A stretch of 64,000 nucleotides of DNA from Erodium maritimum (Eukaryota; Streptophyta; Magnoliopsida; Geraniales; Geraniaceae). The stretch's first letter is position 1, and each line of letters opens with the position of its first letter. Shown here one piece after another: positions 22,195 through 33,163 of this stretch. The notes under the pieces were generated by a model that was given only the letters and a program-made list of their open reading frames with translations, ran no database searches and was not told the DNA's origin. The stretch is taken from positions 40,418,557-40,482,556 of the forward strand of contig OY997594.1 in the NCBI GenBank assembly GCA_963921825.1. The letters are read 5' to 3'. A program made the position numbers and the translations under genes.

Positions 22195-22273
22195 ATGGAG
22201 GAGAACTGTTGAAGTCGCAGCTGCTGCCCAGAGAGAATTGACCATGGGGGCGGCTCTCAATATTTTCAAATAT

Positions 22274-22775
22274 CTACTCACAATGAACTACTGTTCCACT
22301 CAATAGGTTATAGGAAATAAATTTCCATGTAATTTAATTTTTAATATGTGTAATCACAGAACAACTTCCAAAATGCATGTGAAGAATATGAGATGGTCCA
22401 TGAGGGGTCAGTGGTAAAATGGTAAATACGGGTGGTGAGTTATCGGCCACCAACAAATAGCTGTCATATATTGCAACTTGTAAGTTCAAGTTGCAGAGAA
22501 AATACGACCGCTCTGTCAACGCGTGTAATACACGCAGCAGGTTTGATCGAACGTTGGACAGAAAAGTAAAATTGACACAAATTTGAAGTCCGAGAGTGAA
22601 GCTTTGCTTCCATACGCTTTTTACATGTGAGGTTGGTGACTAGGCCCCACCAGCTGTAGCCAACTATACTTTACGGTGGAAGCTTCGATAGTATCCCGAG
22701 TTTGGAATCTTCTCCCATAATTCCACTAGAATTTGTTTTTAAGTATTTAGCCGGCTAGAGATTTGAGCGGTCTGC
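22274..22775. other. original DNA island, ancestral PRODH upstream region
   Basis: Between the duplication at 22258-22273 and the Harbinger TAA at 22776-22778. Removing insertions places it about 0.4-0.9 kb upstream of the PRODH start. No open frame or known motif is convincing. Weak tRNA-like boxes occur at about 22405 and 22490 but are too far apart. Confidence 0.55.
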
Positions 22776-22778
22776 TAA

Positions 22779-25684
22779 GGGCATCTCCAGTCGTGGGCGG
22801 AGAGCTGACGGGGAGGCGTTGGCGGGGAGCAATCGCCGACAAGGAGGAGGCGTTGAGTTGGGAGGTCGCTGGCGGGGAATGTACCCGTTGAGTTCCTCGC
22901 CAACACTTCTCGCTGTAGGGGTGAGCTGGGCCTCCTTGGTCGCGGCGTCGGCCGTTGGCTCGTGGCGCGCTGACGACACTTGTCCACTCGCTGGCATCCC
23001 AATTTTTTTTCTTTTTACCCCTATAAATACCAACCTTCTTATATCAATTTTCATCCACAAATTCTACTTTTCTTCTCTCTATTCTCACTCCACTAGTTAT
23101 ATTTTTTCCGTCATGCAATGTCGTTCGATCTCAACGAGTGGGGCCATATGTTTACCTCGTTGACCGACGACACGTTCGACCCGATGACGCAACAGTTGTT
23201 CTCTCCCGGCCTTTCATCCGTTCCGACAACAGAGGCATCTCCACGGGCACTCACGACCACTCAAGACACACCAACGGTCAAGACTCGGGTTCAACAACCC
23301 CACGGGCACTCACGGCCACTCAAGACACACCAACGGTCAAGACTCGAGTTCAACAACCCCACGGGCACTCACGGCCACCCCAAAACACCAACAGTAAAAC
23401 ACGGGCTCTCACGGCCACCCAAGACACCAATTTAAATAACACGGGCTCTCATGGCCACCCAAGACACCAACAATCAAATACGGGCTCTCATGGCCACCCA
23501 AGGCACCAACAATCAAATACGGGCTCTCATGGCCACCCAAGACACCAATTTAAATAGCACGGGCTCTCATGGCCAACCAAGACATAAATTAAACAGTCAA
23601 CCTCCGGGCATGGTCATATGCCTCCAGTAATTGAAATATCGCTAAGTTCTCTACTCGTATGACACTACTAAGTGTCACATGCTTTTCTCATAAACGCTAC
23701 AATCCCGTATCATGCTTTTCTAATATTTAAATAAACCTACTCAACCCACGACACCCCGGTGTCACATGCAATTCTACTGTTAACTTTCCCTAATCAGGGC
23801 CGAGATCCGGCTACTTTTCCCTACCTCGAGGCGAACCGACAGCTGCGTCTCCTAGCTGCTGACGTCCTGGCTCGCTACCTCCGGTCTTCTCTTCGATTGA
23901 AGTCGGACTCTAAAACAAAGCGAAGGACAACTCAAAAACGATTCCAAGTCGAATTAAAACGTTACGACGGTTTCGATTTAAATTCAACAGTTGCTTTTTA
24001 ATTCGAGCGGGCTAAGAGTGGGATTCAAACGACGAATCGGGTTCGAGCACTCGAGCACAGAACCCAGTGCATGAATTTCGAAGCACGGGTCCCAACGCAT
24101 GGATTTCGAGACACGATTCCCAAGGTACCCGATTCAGGGTTCCACTTTTATTCCGTTCTAGGTCTGAATTAACCGTCCAGGGTTCCAACGTCCAACCGTT
24201 CAAAACCGTTCAAAAACTAAACTGTTTTTAACCCTTTAATGATTTAAATCCGAAATTTACAAATCTCTTTTCTGTAATTCCAAAACTCTTCTTGAATCAA
24301 GTCCTGATTTGTTCAAAGTCCACTTAAAACCGTTTTAAATCAGATCTGACTTCGTTTTCCTTTTTGATTTAAAACATTTTCATTTTCAAATGTTTTTGCT
24401 TCCAACCAGTTCAGATCCAAAAATAGACTTCGTTCCATATCAGTCCAGATCAATAACAATTTTACGTCCGAAATACAAGGATCGAACTTTTATTTCAAAT
24501 CTCGTTTTGCTTTGTTTTACTTTCCTGTTGATTTCAAATCTGATTTTTATTTTAAAACTCAACTTAAACCCTTTTCCTCATTTAACCAAATCTGAATTTG
24601 TTTTGAAACATATTAACAACACCTTAAATTTCTTTGTTCTTCTTTACTTTTCAGATTAAAACCTTTTCCCAATACTCCTTTAAACAAGACTGAAATCACG
24701 CTTTAGTTCTGTTCTTTTCCATTTCAGAAGTTCGATTCCATCCCAACCAGATCCAGAACAGAAAATGTTCTATCATCGACCAGATCTGAACAAACTCGGG
24801 AAAGGAAAACAAAAGAAGAAGGAAGAGATCGGATTGGGTCCGGCCGACCATCGGCGACGCCGTTATCGGCCGAGGTTCCACGGGCCGAGAACTTACCGTA
24901 AAGAAGAGGGACGGCGACGGGGAGAAGGTGGCGCAGTCGAGCACGGTGGTTCCGTAACCTTACACGGCTGGAGAGCTCGGGGCTAGGGCGAGGTTCTGGA
25001 GAGGCGGCTACGAGAGAGGGAGGGCTCGGCGGCGGCGGTCGTGTCCGGAGAACTCTTCAGATCGGAGGAGAGGAGGGTACCGGAGCTCGGTGCCGGCGTC
25101 TTAGGGCTGGACGGACGAGATCGAGGGCAGGAAGAGGGCCGGAGAGGACGGCTCTGGGCGGAGGTGTTCGAGAAGGTGAGAGGGAAGGAAGGTGGTGGCT
25201 GCCGTGGTTGAACGGAGGTCGGAGACGCCGGTTTCCGGCGAGGTGAGAGGGCGAGAGGAGTGGGTCGGGAGAGGGGGCGGCTGCACACGAAGAAGGAGAG
25301 GCAGAGAAATGACTTCTCAAACCCTAAAAATGGGTATAAATACCCCGGGCTTGGGCCTCTCTTGCGGATTGGGCCTGGCCCGACCAGTTGGCCCTAAAGC
25401 CCTTTTTTTTTTTAACAAAGACCACTTATTGCACAAACCTACCCCGACGATTCTAATTACAAAAGAATACCCCTTTTTAAATAAGTGGGTTTTACATTCC
25501 TAATATCCGTCTTAATTTTCAATAAAATGTATATATTAAAATATTAAATTTTTTATTACCGCCGACACAAAAGTTGCCACTACAGGTTGCCGACGGTAAG
25601 CGCAGGCGGGGAGCTGGCAAGGAGAGCAAAAAGTAATATTTAATTGCTCCCCGCCAGCAGCCGACGGTAGGACTGTGCATGCCC
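22779..25684 (+). mobile_element. PIF/Harbinger element with replaced interior
   Basis: Ends GGGCATCTCCAGTC... and ...GTGCATGCCC form imperfect terminal inverted repeats, flanked by TAA (22776-22778 and 25685-25687), the TWA target typical of the superfamily. The left part has a TATA-like CTATAAATACC (23021-23031) and an ATG at 23118 that opens a short frame (DLNEWGHMF...) soon lost in LTR sequence. The right part is 25497-25684. The transposase body is absent; a truncated LTR occupies 23240-25496. Confidence 0.8.
23240..25496 (-). mobile_element. truncated LTR within the Harbinger element
   Basis: On the minus strand it begins TGTAAAACCCAC at 25496, has a TATA-like TATTTATA near 25333, a GC-rich leader, a region like family A (stem-loop GACAC...GTGTC and AGTAGCCGGATCTCGGC, 23650-23830), and a 36-40 bp array of GGTGGCCATGAGAGCCCGT units (23240-23590). 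The LTR 3' end and any duplication on that side are missing. The open frames at 24983-25320 are GC-rich leader artefacts. Confidence 0.7.
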
Positions 25685-25687
25685 TAA

Positions 25688-26545
25688 ACAAAAGAAGAGT
25701 GATCTCATTGAATACATTTGGACTCTGTTCAAAATCGAGATTGATATGGATAACGAGAACTAGGTGCTTGTTTTATATTTTTTCGTCGTTCAGTTGAATG
25801 TATTTTCCTTTACCTATACTTCGACAAATTTATTGTATCATAATTTAGACCTTGTGTCCCATCAATGCCCTTTAGTCTGACTCAGTTTCATGTAAACAGA
25901 CTAGCCATCCCCATTGTTTGAAAGACAAGCAGTAACTCTTTCTAAAATTTGAAAACGAAAGCGGTGTCTGCCAAGTTGATATGGGTCCGCCACTGGTAGT
26001 ATACAAGATCCAACAAGAACAACGACACTAGGTCGGTTCGAGCGGACAAAGACAAAACAATGAAATACCAGCTGTCATTGACCAGGCAGTATGCTGAAGT
26101 AGCTGTGATTGATACAACGACTAGACCCCACTAGAGAAGGCCAACCACGAGGGTCTTATGTTCAAGATGCTTCGTGCTATGAACAAAACCTAGCATGTTC
26201 AATGTTCTATTATGTATTCCTGTACTCGGTTTCGAACAAGTCTGATTTCATTTTGTACTCAGAAACCTACCCGTGAAGTTCAAAATAAATAAAACCCTTT
26301 ATGTATGTCCAATGTGACCAATTCTAGTCTTGGTCTCGTGCACCAAATCTGCCTCCGTTATTACTTTGACCAATTCTTCCAAGATAAGTATTGGACCGAT
26401 TCTACCCCTTTGGAAATCAGCCCTAATGATTCAGCATCCCCTATTTAAATGAACCCTTTCGCATAGTCGGTATCCACTTATCTTCTCTAACCCTCTATCC
26501 AAAATAGAATCGGGAGCATCCCATATTTTCTTCACAATCAAAACG
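25688..26545. other. gene-free stretch
   Basis: AT-rich sequence without a supported gene. A TATTTAAAT box at about 26440 and a pyrimidine-rich leader precede the frame starting at 26546. Confidence 0.5.
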
Positions 26546-26889
26546 ATGGCGCCATTATGGACATACGTCGAGGAACAACGACTCGTTGTAGCATGGATGA
26601 TTTACGACAGTGCGACCCGAGAGTAATGGAATGACCTCTACGAGGACTGGAAGTCCATGGCAGTCGAACCGTATCCTCGGAGCGAGAAGCAGCTAAAGGA
26701 TGATTGATAGAAGACAACCTCAGGGTTACCCGTTTTGAGGTGGCGTTCTTGCAAGCCCGGCATGAGCACGGTCCAACTGCCACCGATGTTGAGGTGCTCC
26801 TCGAGGCCAACCGAGTGTATGCCCGTAATGTCGATCTCCCCTTCAACAAGCATGAGTGGTGGGAGACTATTCGAGAGTGTCCAAAATAG
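26546..26889 (+). pseudogene. Harbinger ORF1-like (Myb/SANT-type) reading frame, broken
   Basis: Starts ATG with WTYVEEQRLVVAWM, like the tryptophan-rich Myb/SANT start of PIF/Harbinger ORF1 proteins. The second half (VAFLQARHEHG... then PFNKHEWWETIRECPK) matches in spacing the PF-x-H-x-W-x5-PKW ending of that family. Lesions: a TAA near 26623, a frameshift near 26700, and a TAG at 26887 where the final conserved tryptophan is expected. A possible AATAAA lies at 27015. It could be an unrelated host DNA-binding pseudogene; the family call is from pattern memory only. Confidence 0.5.
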
Positions 26890-27035
26890 CGCCCTATCCA
26901 CGTGTTCCCCAACCTATAGTTCTCATCCGCTTAGGCTGCTCGGAGGAGGTTGTTCTAGGTTTTGGTTTTTATCGGGTTTGCGTTGTAGTATTCTTGTCTC
27001 GTTTTTTCGGAATTAATAAAATTAGGGTTATTTAC

Positions 27036-27130
27036 GATAAGGTACCCTAATGTTTCGTGCACGAACGATAAGGTACCCTTATGAATTTTTTGTCCGATAA
27101 GGTACCCTAATGATTCGTCCACGAACGATT
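27036..27130 (+). repeat. short spaced repeats of CGATAAGGTACCCTWATG
   Basis: Three copies of the 18-bp motif (near 27036, 27067, 27095), two followed by GTTTCGTGCACGAA or GATTCGTCCACGAA. They resemble subterminal repeats of a DNA transposon, but I cannot define the element's ends. Confidence 0.6.
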
Positions 27131-27640
27131 TGGTTTAAAATTGGCATATTCCGTTAAAAACTAACGGAATATTCCTCTAAATTAGACACGTGCAGTTAAG
27201 TGGGGTGTGAAATGACGATTTTACCCTTTCTTATTTTAAGCTTATAAATTTTATAGACAAAATTACCATTATACCCTTAATTATATAATACAATAAAAAT
27301 TTAATAAATAATTAATTTAATTTAAATTTTTTAAATTTAAAAATTAAATTATTTAAAATAATAATAATAATATTTAAAAATATTTTAAAATATTAAAAAA
27401 TAAAAAAAATTAAAATTCATTTTTATTTTTTTAATAAATTAATTTTATTAAAAAAAATCGTAGAACTATTCGAGCTTCATCCCCGGCCACCTCCGGCGTC
27501 GTCTCCGGCCATCCCCTCCTCCGCCGTCGTCGTCCCCGGCCACCCCCACCTCCGCCGCCTCCTCATCCCTCTTCCACCTCCCACCGTCCTCGCAGAGCTG
27601 AAGCTCGCGATTTGGTGGACAAACTGATTGAAGTTCTAAC
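27131..27640. other. gene-free stretch: AT-rich then CCG-rich
   Basis: About 27240-27460 is strongly AT-rich. About 27475-27590 is CCG/CCTCCG-rich on the plus strand, like a transposon leader. No gene is supported. Confidence 0.5.
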
Positions 27641-28510
27641 TAATGCCAGAGATCAATGACGCCAGAGATCAACCAAAAAATACACCCAAACAGATGATTA
27701 AGTTACACCAGAGATGAAAGATGAATTAAGATACACCAAAACAGACCACCCTCAGACCTAAATGTAGTTCTACCTACAGACCTCCGAAGATTGACCTAAA
27801 TGATAATGAAACTACACACACAAAAAGAACAGATAGACCAGAAAACCCAAAGAAGCAAACATCTTCACCAACCTCACCACACTCCCGAATACCCAATCCC
27901 AAACCCAAATGATGACTTCTAAGTCAAGCAATATGCTTTTGATACAGATATATGTAGATTCAAAGGCACCTCTTTGATTCTCAATCCAAGATTGGAAAGT
28001 GAAATAATATCCTTGCTTGAAATGAGCCGATTCACCACTATAGACCTTGTTTTGAATGGATGCAAAAATACTCAAAGGAGGATCAATTTCTCCTTAAAAA
28101 AGTTGATTGTTTCGGGAAAGCCATAAAGTCCATATAGTTAGTTTAATGGCATTACCCCATATTTTCCTATATTTTGACTACACAAGAGTATGCCAAGGGT
28201 AGAACATGGTTTTTCCATTTCCATGAATGATCCATGCTAAATCCCAACAAGCTAACAGTAATGACCAAACCTCCCAAGTCGTATGATAATGATACAACAT
28301 ATGAGTTCCATCTTCTAGATCCCGGTTACAGATCGGACAAATTAAATCTTGAAAGGATGATGGCATGCCTTTTGTTTCCAAAAAAAACGTTTTGAAGGGA
28401 TTGCTTCTAAGCAAGAAAGCCAACAGAAGGCATCCACCTTTGGAGGAACACCAGGATACCATAATTGAACTCCCTAGCTTTTCTTTGAGATTCCTTGCTC
28501 TACAAGTAAT
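27640..28510 (-). mobile_element. LINE 3' fragment (zf-RVT), minus strand
   Basis: The minus-strand frame at 28178-28462 has the zf-RVT pattern (CPICNRDLEDGTHMLYHY, then WEVWSLLLACWD), preceded by a typical FLETKGMP segment. Frames are broken upstream and downstream. It differs from LINE copies 1 and 2, so it is a separate family. Ends are approximate. Confidence 0.65.
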
Positions 28511-28514
28511 GAGT

Positions 28515-31500
28515 ATAGTTTGATGACAGAAAATCCTTTTGAGTATAGCTCAGTTGTTGATGTTTTTGGGCCTATGTTGCTTGTCGTTGGGGACTTCAAC
28601 ACGGTTTTCTCTCAGGAGGAGATATTATCAAAGGGGAATCTTCATAGCGACAGTTCAGAGTTTTGCGACTTTATTTCGGCAGCTTGGTTACTTGATCTCC
28701 CTCTAGCCAACATGCGTTTCACCTGGTTTGGCCCCGCTTCCAGTTGTAGTCGTATTGATAGGTTTCTTCTGTCTCTTGAACTTCTCAGCATGTTTTCTGG
28801 TCTTGTCCCGAAAGGACTAACTCGGTCCCTCTCCGATCATTGTCCGATCCTATTATCTGATGAGAGGTTGGATTGAGGACCCCGCCCATTCCGAATCATC
28901 GACAATTGGGTTGAGCACGATGAGTTCCTCCCGTTTGTGAGTGAGCGTTGGTCCTATTATGTGGTTCGTGGAGATCCAGAGTTCATTTGTTGGACCAAGT
29001 TGAGAACCTTGAGGGGTGATCAGCGGGAGTGGAATGGTATGGTTTTTGGTCATCTCGATACTACTATTTTTGAGTTGGAGGTGTGTATTGACGCTTTTGA
29101 TACGCTGGTTGACACTAGACCCCTATCCGTGGAAGAGTTGACAAAGAGGGCTTTTTGCACATCCTAATCAGCTTCTAAGGCAGGTCAGAGATCTAGCTTA
29201 TGGAGGCAGAAGGCTAGACTCAAATGGGCAGGGAAGGGGATCGTAACTCTGCCTATTTTCATCAGGTAGCCCAGGCCCATGCATCACAGAACCAGATCTT
29301 CTTGGTGTTAGAGAATGGCATAGAGTATTCTGATCCTATAGGGGTCAAGGCTGAGGTTGTCGCACACTTTGGGGCCAGTTTCTTCTCCGAGCAGTCGACC
29401 CGTCACACCTTACCCGCTTCACCGTTTGCCAGGTTAAGCGATGAGGACTCTGTGACTTTGGAGTCTCCTTTCATAGAGGCTGAGGTTTTGGAGGCCTTGT
29501 CTACTTGTTCTAGGGAAAATGCACCGGGCCCAAGATGGTTTTAATTTGGTCTTCTTTCGGACAGCGTGGCCGATCATTCGGGCCGACTTCTTGCGCTTTC
29601 TTCACTTCTTTCATGCCTTGTTTAAGCTTGGGCGAGGGGTGAACTCGAGCTTTATTGTTCTCATCCCGAAGGTCCCTTCTCCTAGGACCTTCTCGGAGTA
29701 TCATTCTATTAGCCTTACGACAACTAGTTATAAGATCTTGTCCAAGATCTTGTTGAGGCGTCTGAGGATGGTGATTGGAGACATTAATAGTTGTACTCAG
29801 TGTGCGTATATCCAGGGGAGATAACTAACGGATAGTTTCCTCGTTGCTATGGAGGTTCTGGGGTTTCTGTGTCGTTCTCATCAACCAACTACTTTGGTGA
29901 AGTTGGACTTCGAGAAGACGTTCAACATGGTTGATTGGTCTTACTTGTTTCATGTCCTTAGGAGTATGGGTTTTGGTGGGAAGTGGATTATGTGGATCTC
30001 CTCGTGTTTACGGGGTTTCTCTTAGGTGTTGCTTAATGGGTCTCATTCTGAGCAGTTTAGGGTCTTACAGGGAGTCAGGCATGGGTGTCTGTTGTCAACT
30101 TATTTATATTTGATTGCGGCTGAGGGTTTTCACCAGATTTTTGAGCTTGGAATCAGACAAGGGTTGTACGGTGGTATCCGAGTTGACTTAGTCATTTAGG
30201 TTTCTCACCTCCAGTTTACGGATGACACTCTATTGTTCCTTTAGGCAGGTGTGGATCAGTTTCAAGCTGTTAGGTTTGTTCTGCATGCTTTTGAGCTGGT
30301 GTCGGTTCTTCGGATGAACTTTTCCAAGTCGTTTTTTGTTGCTTTTGTTGGGGCTGATGCAGTGTTCTTTGGGTCTTCTCCCTATCACTTACCTTTGGTT
30401 TCCTCTAGGGGAAACCCTCGTCTCGCTTCTTTTTGGGACCTGGTGGTTTATAGATGTTATTTGTGCTTGTTTTGGGTAGAGGGAGACTGAGTGGGACTTG
30501 GGTGCGCAACTGTTCCGTTGAGGGCTTCCTCTTTCTTCATTCGGCATGTGGTTTGTTTGGATAGGGACCCTGGGTTTGTGATAGTGTCTGGTCATGACAC
30601 TTTGAGGTGGGTGGTCGGTTCAGGCACCACGATTCATTTCTGGGAGGACCCATGGATTTTTGGTACCGCTCTTGCGACTCAGTTTCCCTGAATCTATAGG
30701 TTGGCGGAAGGCCATCATGGGTTAGTTGCTGAGTTTTTTGTGGATGGGGAATGGGTTTTTCTGTTTGGTAGGGATCTTCGGGTCCGAGATGCTGAGGCGT
30801 TGGAGGAAATTAGGGTCCGCCTGCCTGGGGTTCGTCTATTTCGCAAGCGCCGAGATTCGTTGACCTGGTCCTGACATCCACGTGGTTTCTCTACAGCTAG
30901 AGCTTTTCAGATTTTCGCTGGTTGGGTGGATCATGGGACCACTCCTTAGGCTTCTGTGATCTGGTCTGATCCAGTTCCTCCCAAGATCCATTTGTTTGCA
31001 TGGTTGTTTTCTCGTGATGGGGTTCCCACTATTTCCTTCTTAGTGGATAGGGGTGTGTCTATTTCGTTGGTCCGGTGGAGGTGTGTGATGTGTGGTTCAG
31101 GTGGGGAGGACTCTAGGCACTTGTTTGTCACTTGCTCGTGGACCTGAATGGTCTGGTCTTTGGTCTTGAGATGATGGGGAGTCGTAGGTGTACTTCCACT
31201 GTTGACAGCTCTTTTTCTTGAGTCTTGGACCTCTCTGGTGAGACTACGGAGGTTGAGGTCCGAGTGGAGGGGATATCGGGCTATTGTGTCTCTGAAATAT
31301 TTGGCTAGAGTGCAATCGTCGTGTCTTCTCGGGGTCCACTACTATTTAACCAAGCATTCTTTCAGCTAGAGTTCAATAAGGATCCTTCTCCAGCATGAGA
31401 GCGGCTGGCCATCTTTTTACCTTTCTCGAGTGGGTTGAGTCTCCTGTTGTTGTGCTGACTAGGAGCGACTAATTAAGGATGGATGGATGTATCATGTTTG

Positions 31501-31945
31501 AGGAGTTCAACACTTTGTCCCCCGGTCTTCTTTGGTCGTTCTCTTGCCAGGTCTGGTGAGTGCTTATTCAGGATTCGTCTTGGGGTTGCTTAACCTTGGT
31601 GGGGTCCGGTGAGTACTTGTTCTGGGGTCGCTTTTTGAGACCGATCTGCCCGTTTTCGGGTGGAGGATCATGGGTCACTTAGCCTTCTTGAGGCCATAGG
31701 ATCCACCCGTGCGGTCTCCTGTGGTTTTGTTCACTAGTCCGATCAAGGTTGCCCGAGCAATCTCCTAAGGCACTGTTAACTAGTCTGGTGTGTTTGTGAT
31801 TTTTGTGGTGGACCGGGGTGGTTGTTTTCTCTTGTATTCCTTATTGCTTTTTTTTTGGACTGGTTTTGTTGGACTTTGTTTCTGGTGTATGGTTTCTACC
31901 CAAAACTCACACTTACCTTTTTAATGCATTTATTTCTCTCTGATT
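28515..31945 (+). mobile_element. LINE copy 2, degenerate
   Basis: Same family as LINE copy 1 but longer at the 5' side. It keeps the C-terminal half of the APE-type endonuclease (LLVVGDFNTVFS near 28575-28605, RIDRFL, SDHCPILL near 28838), the spacer with RWSYYVV, reverse transcriptase pieces (29640-30320, with the FADD motif changed to FTDD near 30220) and the zf-RVT domain (30956-31147). There are numerous stops and a deletion of about 0.5 kb around 30450, where sequence between the thumb and the ACFG(L) region is missing. The 3' end is A-rich near 31945. This copy is clearly older than copy 1. Confidence 0.8.
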
Positions 31946-33163
31946 AAAAACAAATTATGATTATAAATTGTTCTTAATTAATTGATCGTATGTTTAATCT
32001 CAGTTCAAGAGTCGATTTTATTTAACTAATAAAATATATATTGAGTCCCAGTCATGTAACTCTTTTTGAGTAAACTATTGAAGCTTATTTTTCAATCCTC
32101 TGTTCCTCTACTGCCCACGAAAGGGTTTGCGCCTTAAATGGAGGACAAACGTAGGGTTTTAGCCCCTCTCTACCGCGTCTCACTCCGGAACTCCCGTCAC
32201 CTCTACCGGCGTAGGTTCGGCCTCTTCTCTTCGCTGTCGTGGCGTTCCTGGCCCTGGGTTAAGTAACAACCCTGTCCCTCTCCCTCCGAACCCTAGATTC
32301 CTGAATTCCTGGGACTACCACGTCCTTGCTCTGGTTCCTGTTTTGGGCGGCGTGTTTCCGAGGGTTGCGCCTTCACCTGGGCCTCTGAGGTATCGGGTTA
32401 TCTCTCCCGATCAACCCCTATTGTCGTTGAAGCCACCGGTGCGTCCTTCTCCTTGGCCTCCGCCGTCGTCGCCGCCTCTGAAGGCGTCACTTTCGTCCTT
32501 GAAGCCACCTCCTCCCTGGCCTCCACCATCGCTTCTTCCTCGACCCCTCTCTCGATTATGGATCTGGTTATTCAGTGGGTTTTTGTTATTGAATCTGACT
32601 TCGTCTTTGCAGGGTCAATGACGACAAGAATCCAGTACTCTAGGGACTGGCCCTGGGAGGGGTCCCTAGGCGGTGCTTTGCCTCCCACCATCACCATTAT
32701 AGTTGAGGTCCCTCAGGATCTCCGGTACCCCGCTCCTCATCACCATCTTTTCTCTTTGCCCAGGAGGCATCATATTACCAGCGAGATCCCGCAAGATCTC
32801 CGATACCGTCTTCCTTCAGTGCCAAAGGGGCGTCAACATACCGTCTGTGACGGTTCTGATAGTCAAAGGATCATATTTCCCTTGGGGCGTCAAAAAACCG
32901 TCTTTGACGGTTCTGGTACTACAAGGTTCAGTGAACAGTTGTTCGTTCACACTGTCCCTTCATGGTCGAGAAGCATGTTCCTCGAGGCATTTCGATGTAA
33001 TCGGTCTTAAAAGTTATAATATTTTAATTTTCGTTTTAAAAAATAAAATATATATTTATATAATTAATAAAATTAACATGTACTTTAGGAAGAGGTTCGC
33101 TACCACTGATAACTTGACGTCCTCTAATTAACAGAAATAATTTGAATTATTTAAAGCGCTTTT
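31946..33163. other. gene-free stretch with GC-rich leader-like DNA
   Basis: 32100-32960 is C/T- and GC-rich with overlapping short frames (32343-32621, 32453-33010) but no domain. A pyrimidine tract ending in TTTGCAG at 32613 looks like a splice acceptor. Two small palindromes CCGTCTKTGACGG (32841, 32899) stand out. 33010-33150 is AT-rich. Possibly another non-coding retroposon. Confidence 0.45.

Larger units (their letters stand above)
8577..22257 (-). mobile_element. minus-strand retroposon hosting a LINE and a CACTA element
   Basis: Flanked by a 16-bp duplication CAATRTTTTCAAATAT (8561-8576 and 22258-22273, one mismatch). Its own sequence is 22257-22207 followed by 9874-8577, about 1.35 kb; the rest is later insertions. 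On the minus strand the 3' end is ...TCCATTACTTATCAAAAAAT, like plant LINE ends. Open frames of 193 residues (9074-9655) and 210 residues (8604-9236) are glycine-, arginine- and proline-rich with no domain I recognise. There is no reverse transcriptase, so it is probably an internally deleted LINE keeping 5' ORF1-like and 3' sequence. Confidence 0.75.

Noticed and set aside
22400-22505. tRNA-like A and B boxes suggesting a SINE or tRNA
   Set aside because: The boxes are about 85 bases apart and poorly matched, with no cloverleaf, A-tail or duplication.
25057-25320. Serine- and proline-rich frames
   Set aside because: GC-rich leader of a truncated LTR with several frames open at once.
27640-31945. 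A single LINE with 5' inversion (twin priming)
   Set aside because: The minus-strand piece carries a zf-RVT tail of another LINE family, not the upstream part of LINE copy 2.
32780-32940. Possible CACTA subterminal region (repeated CCGTCTKTGACGG, then TACTACAAGG)
   Set aside because: No CACTA terminus, no 3-bp duplication and no inverted partner end could be found.
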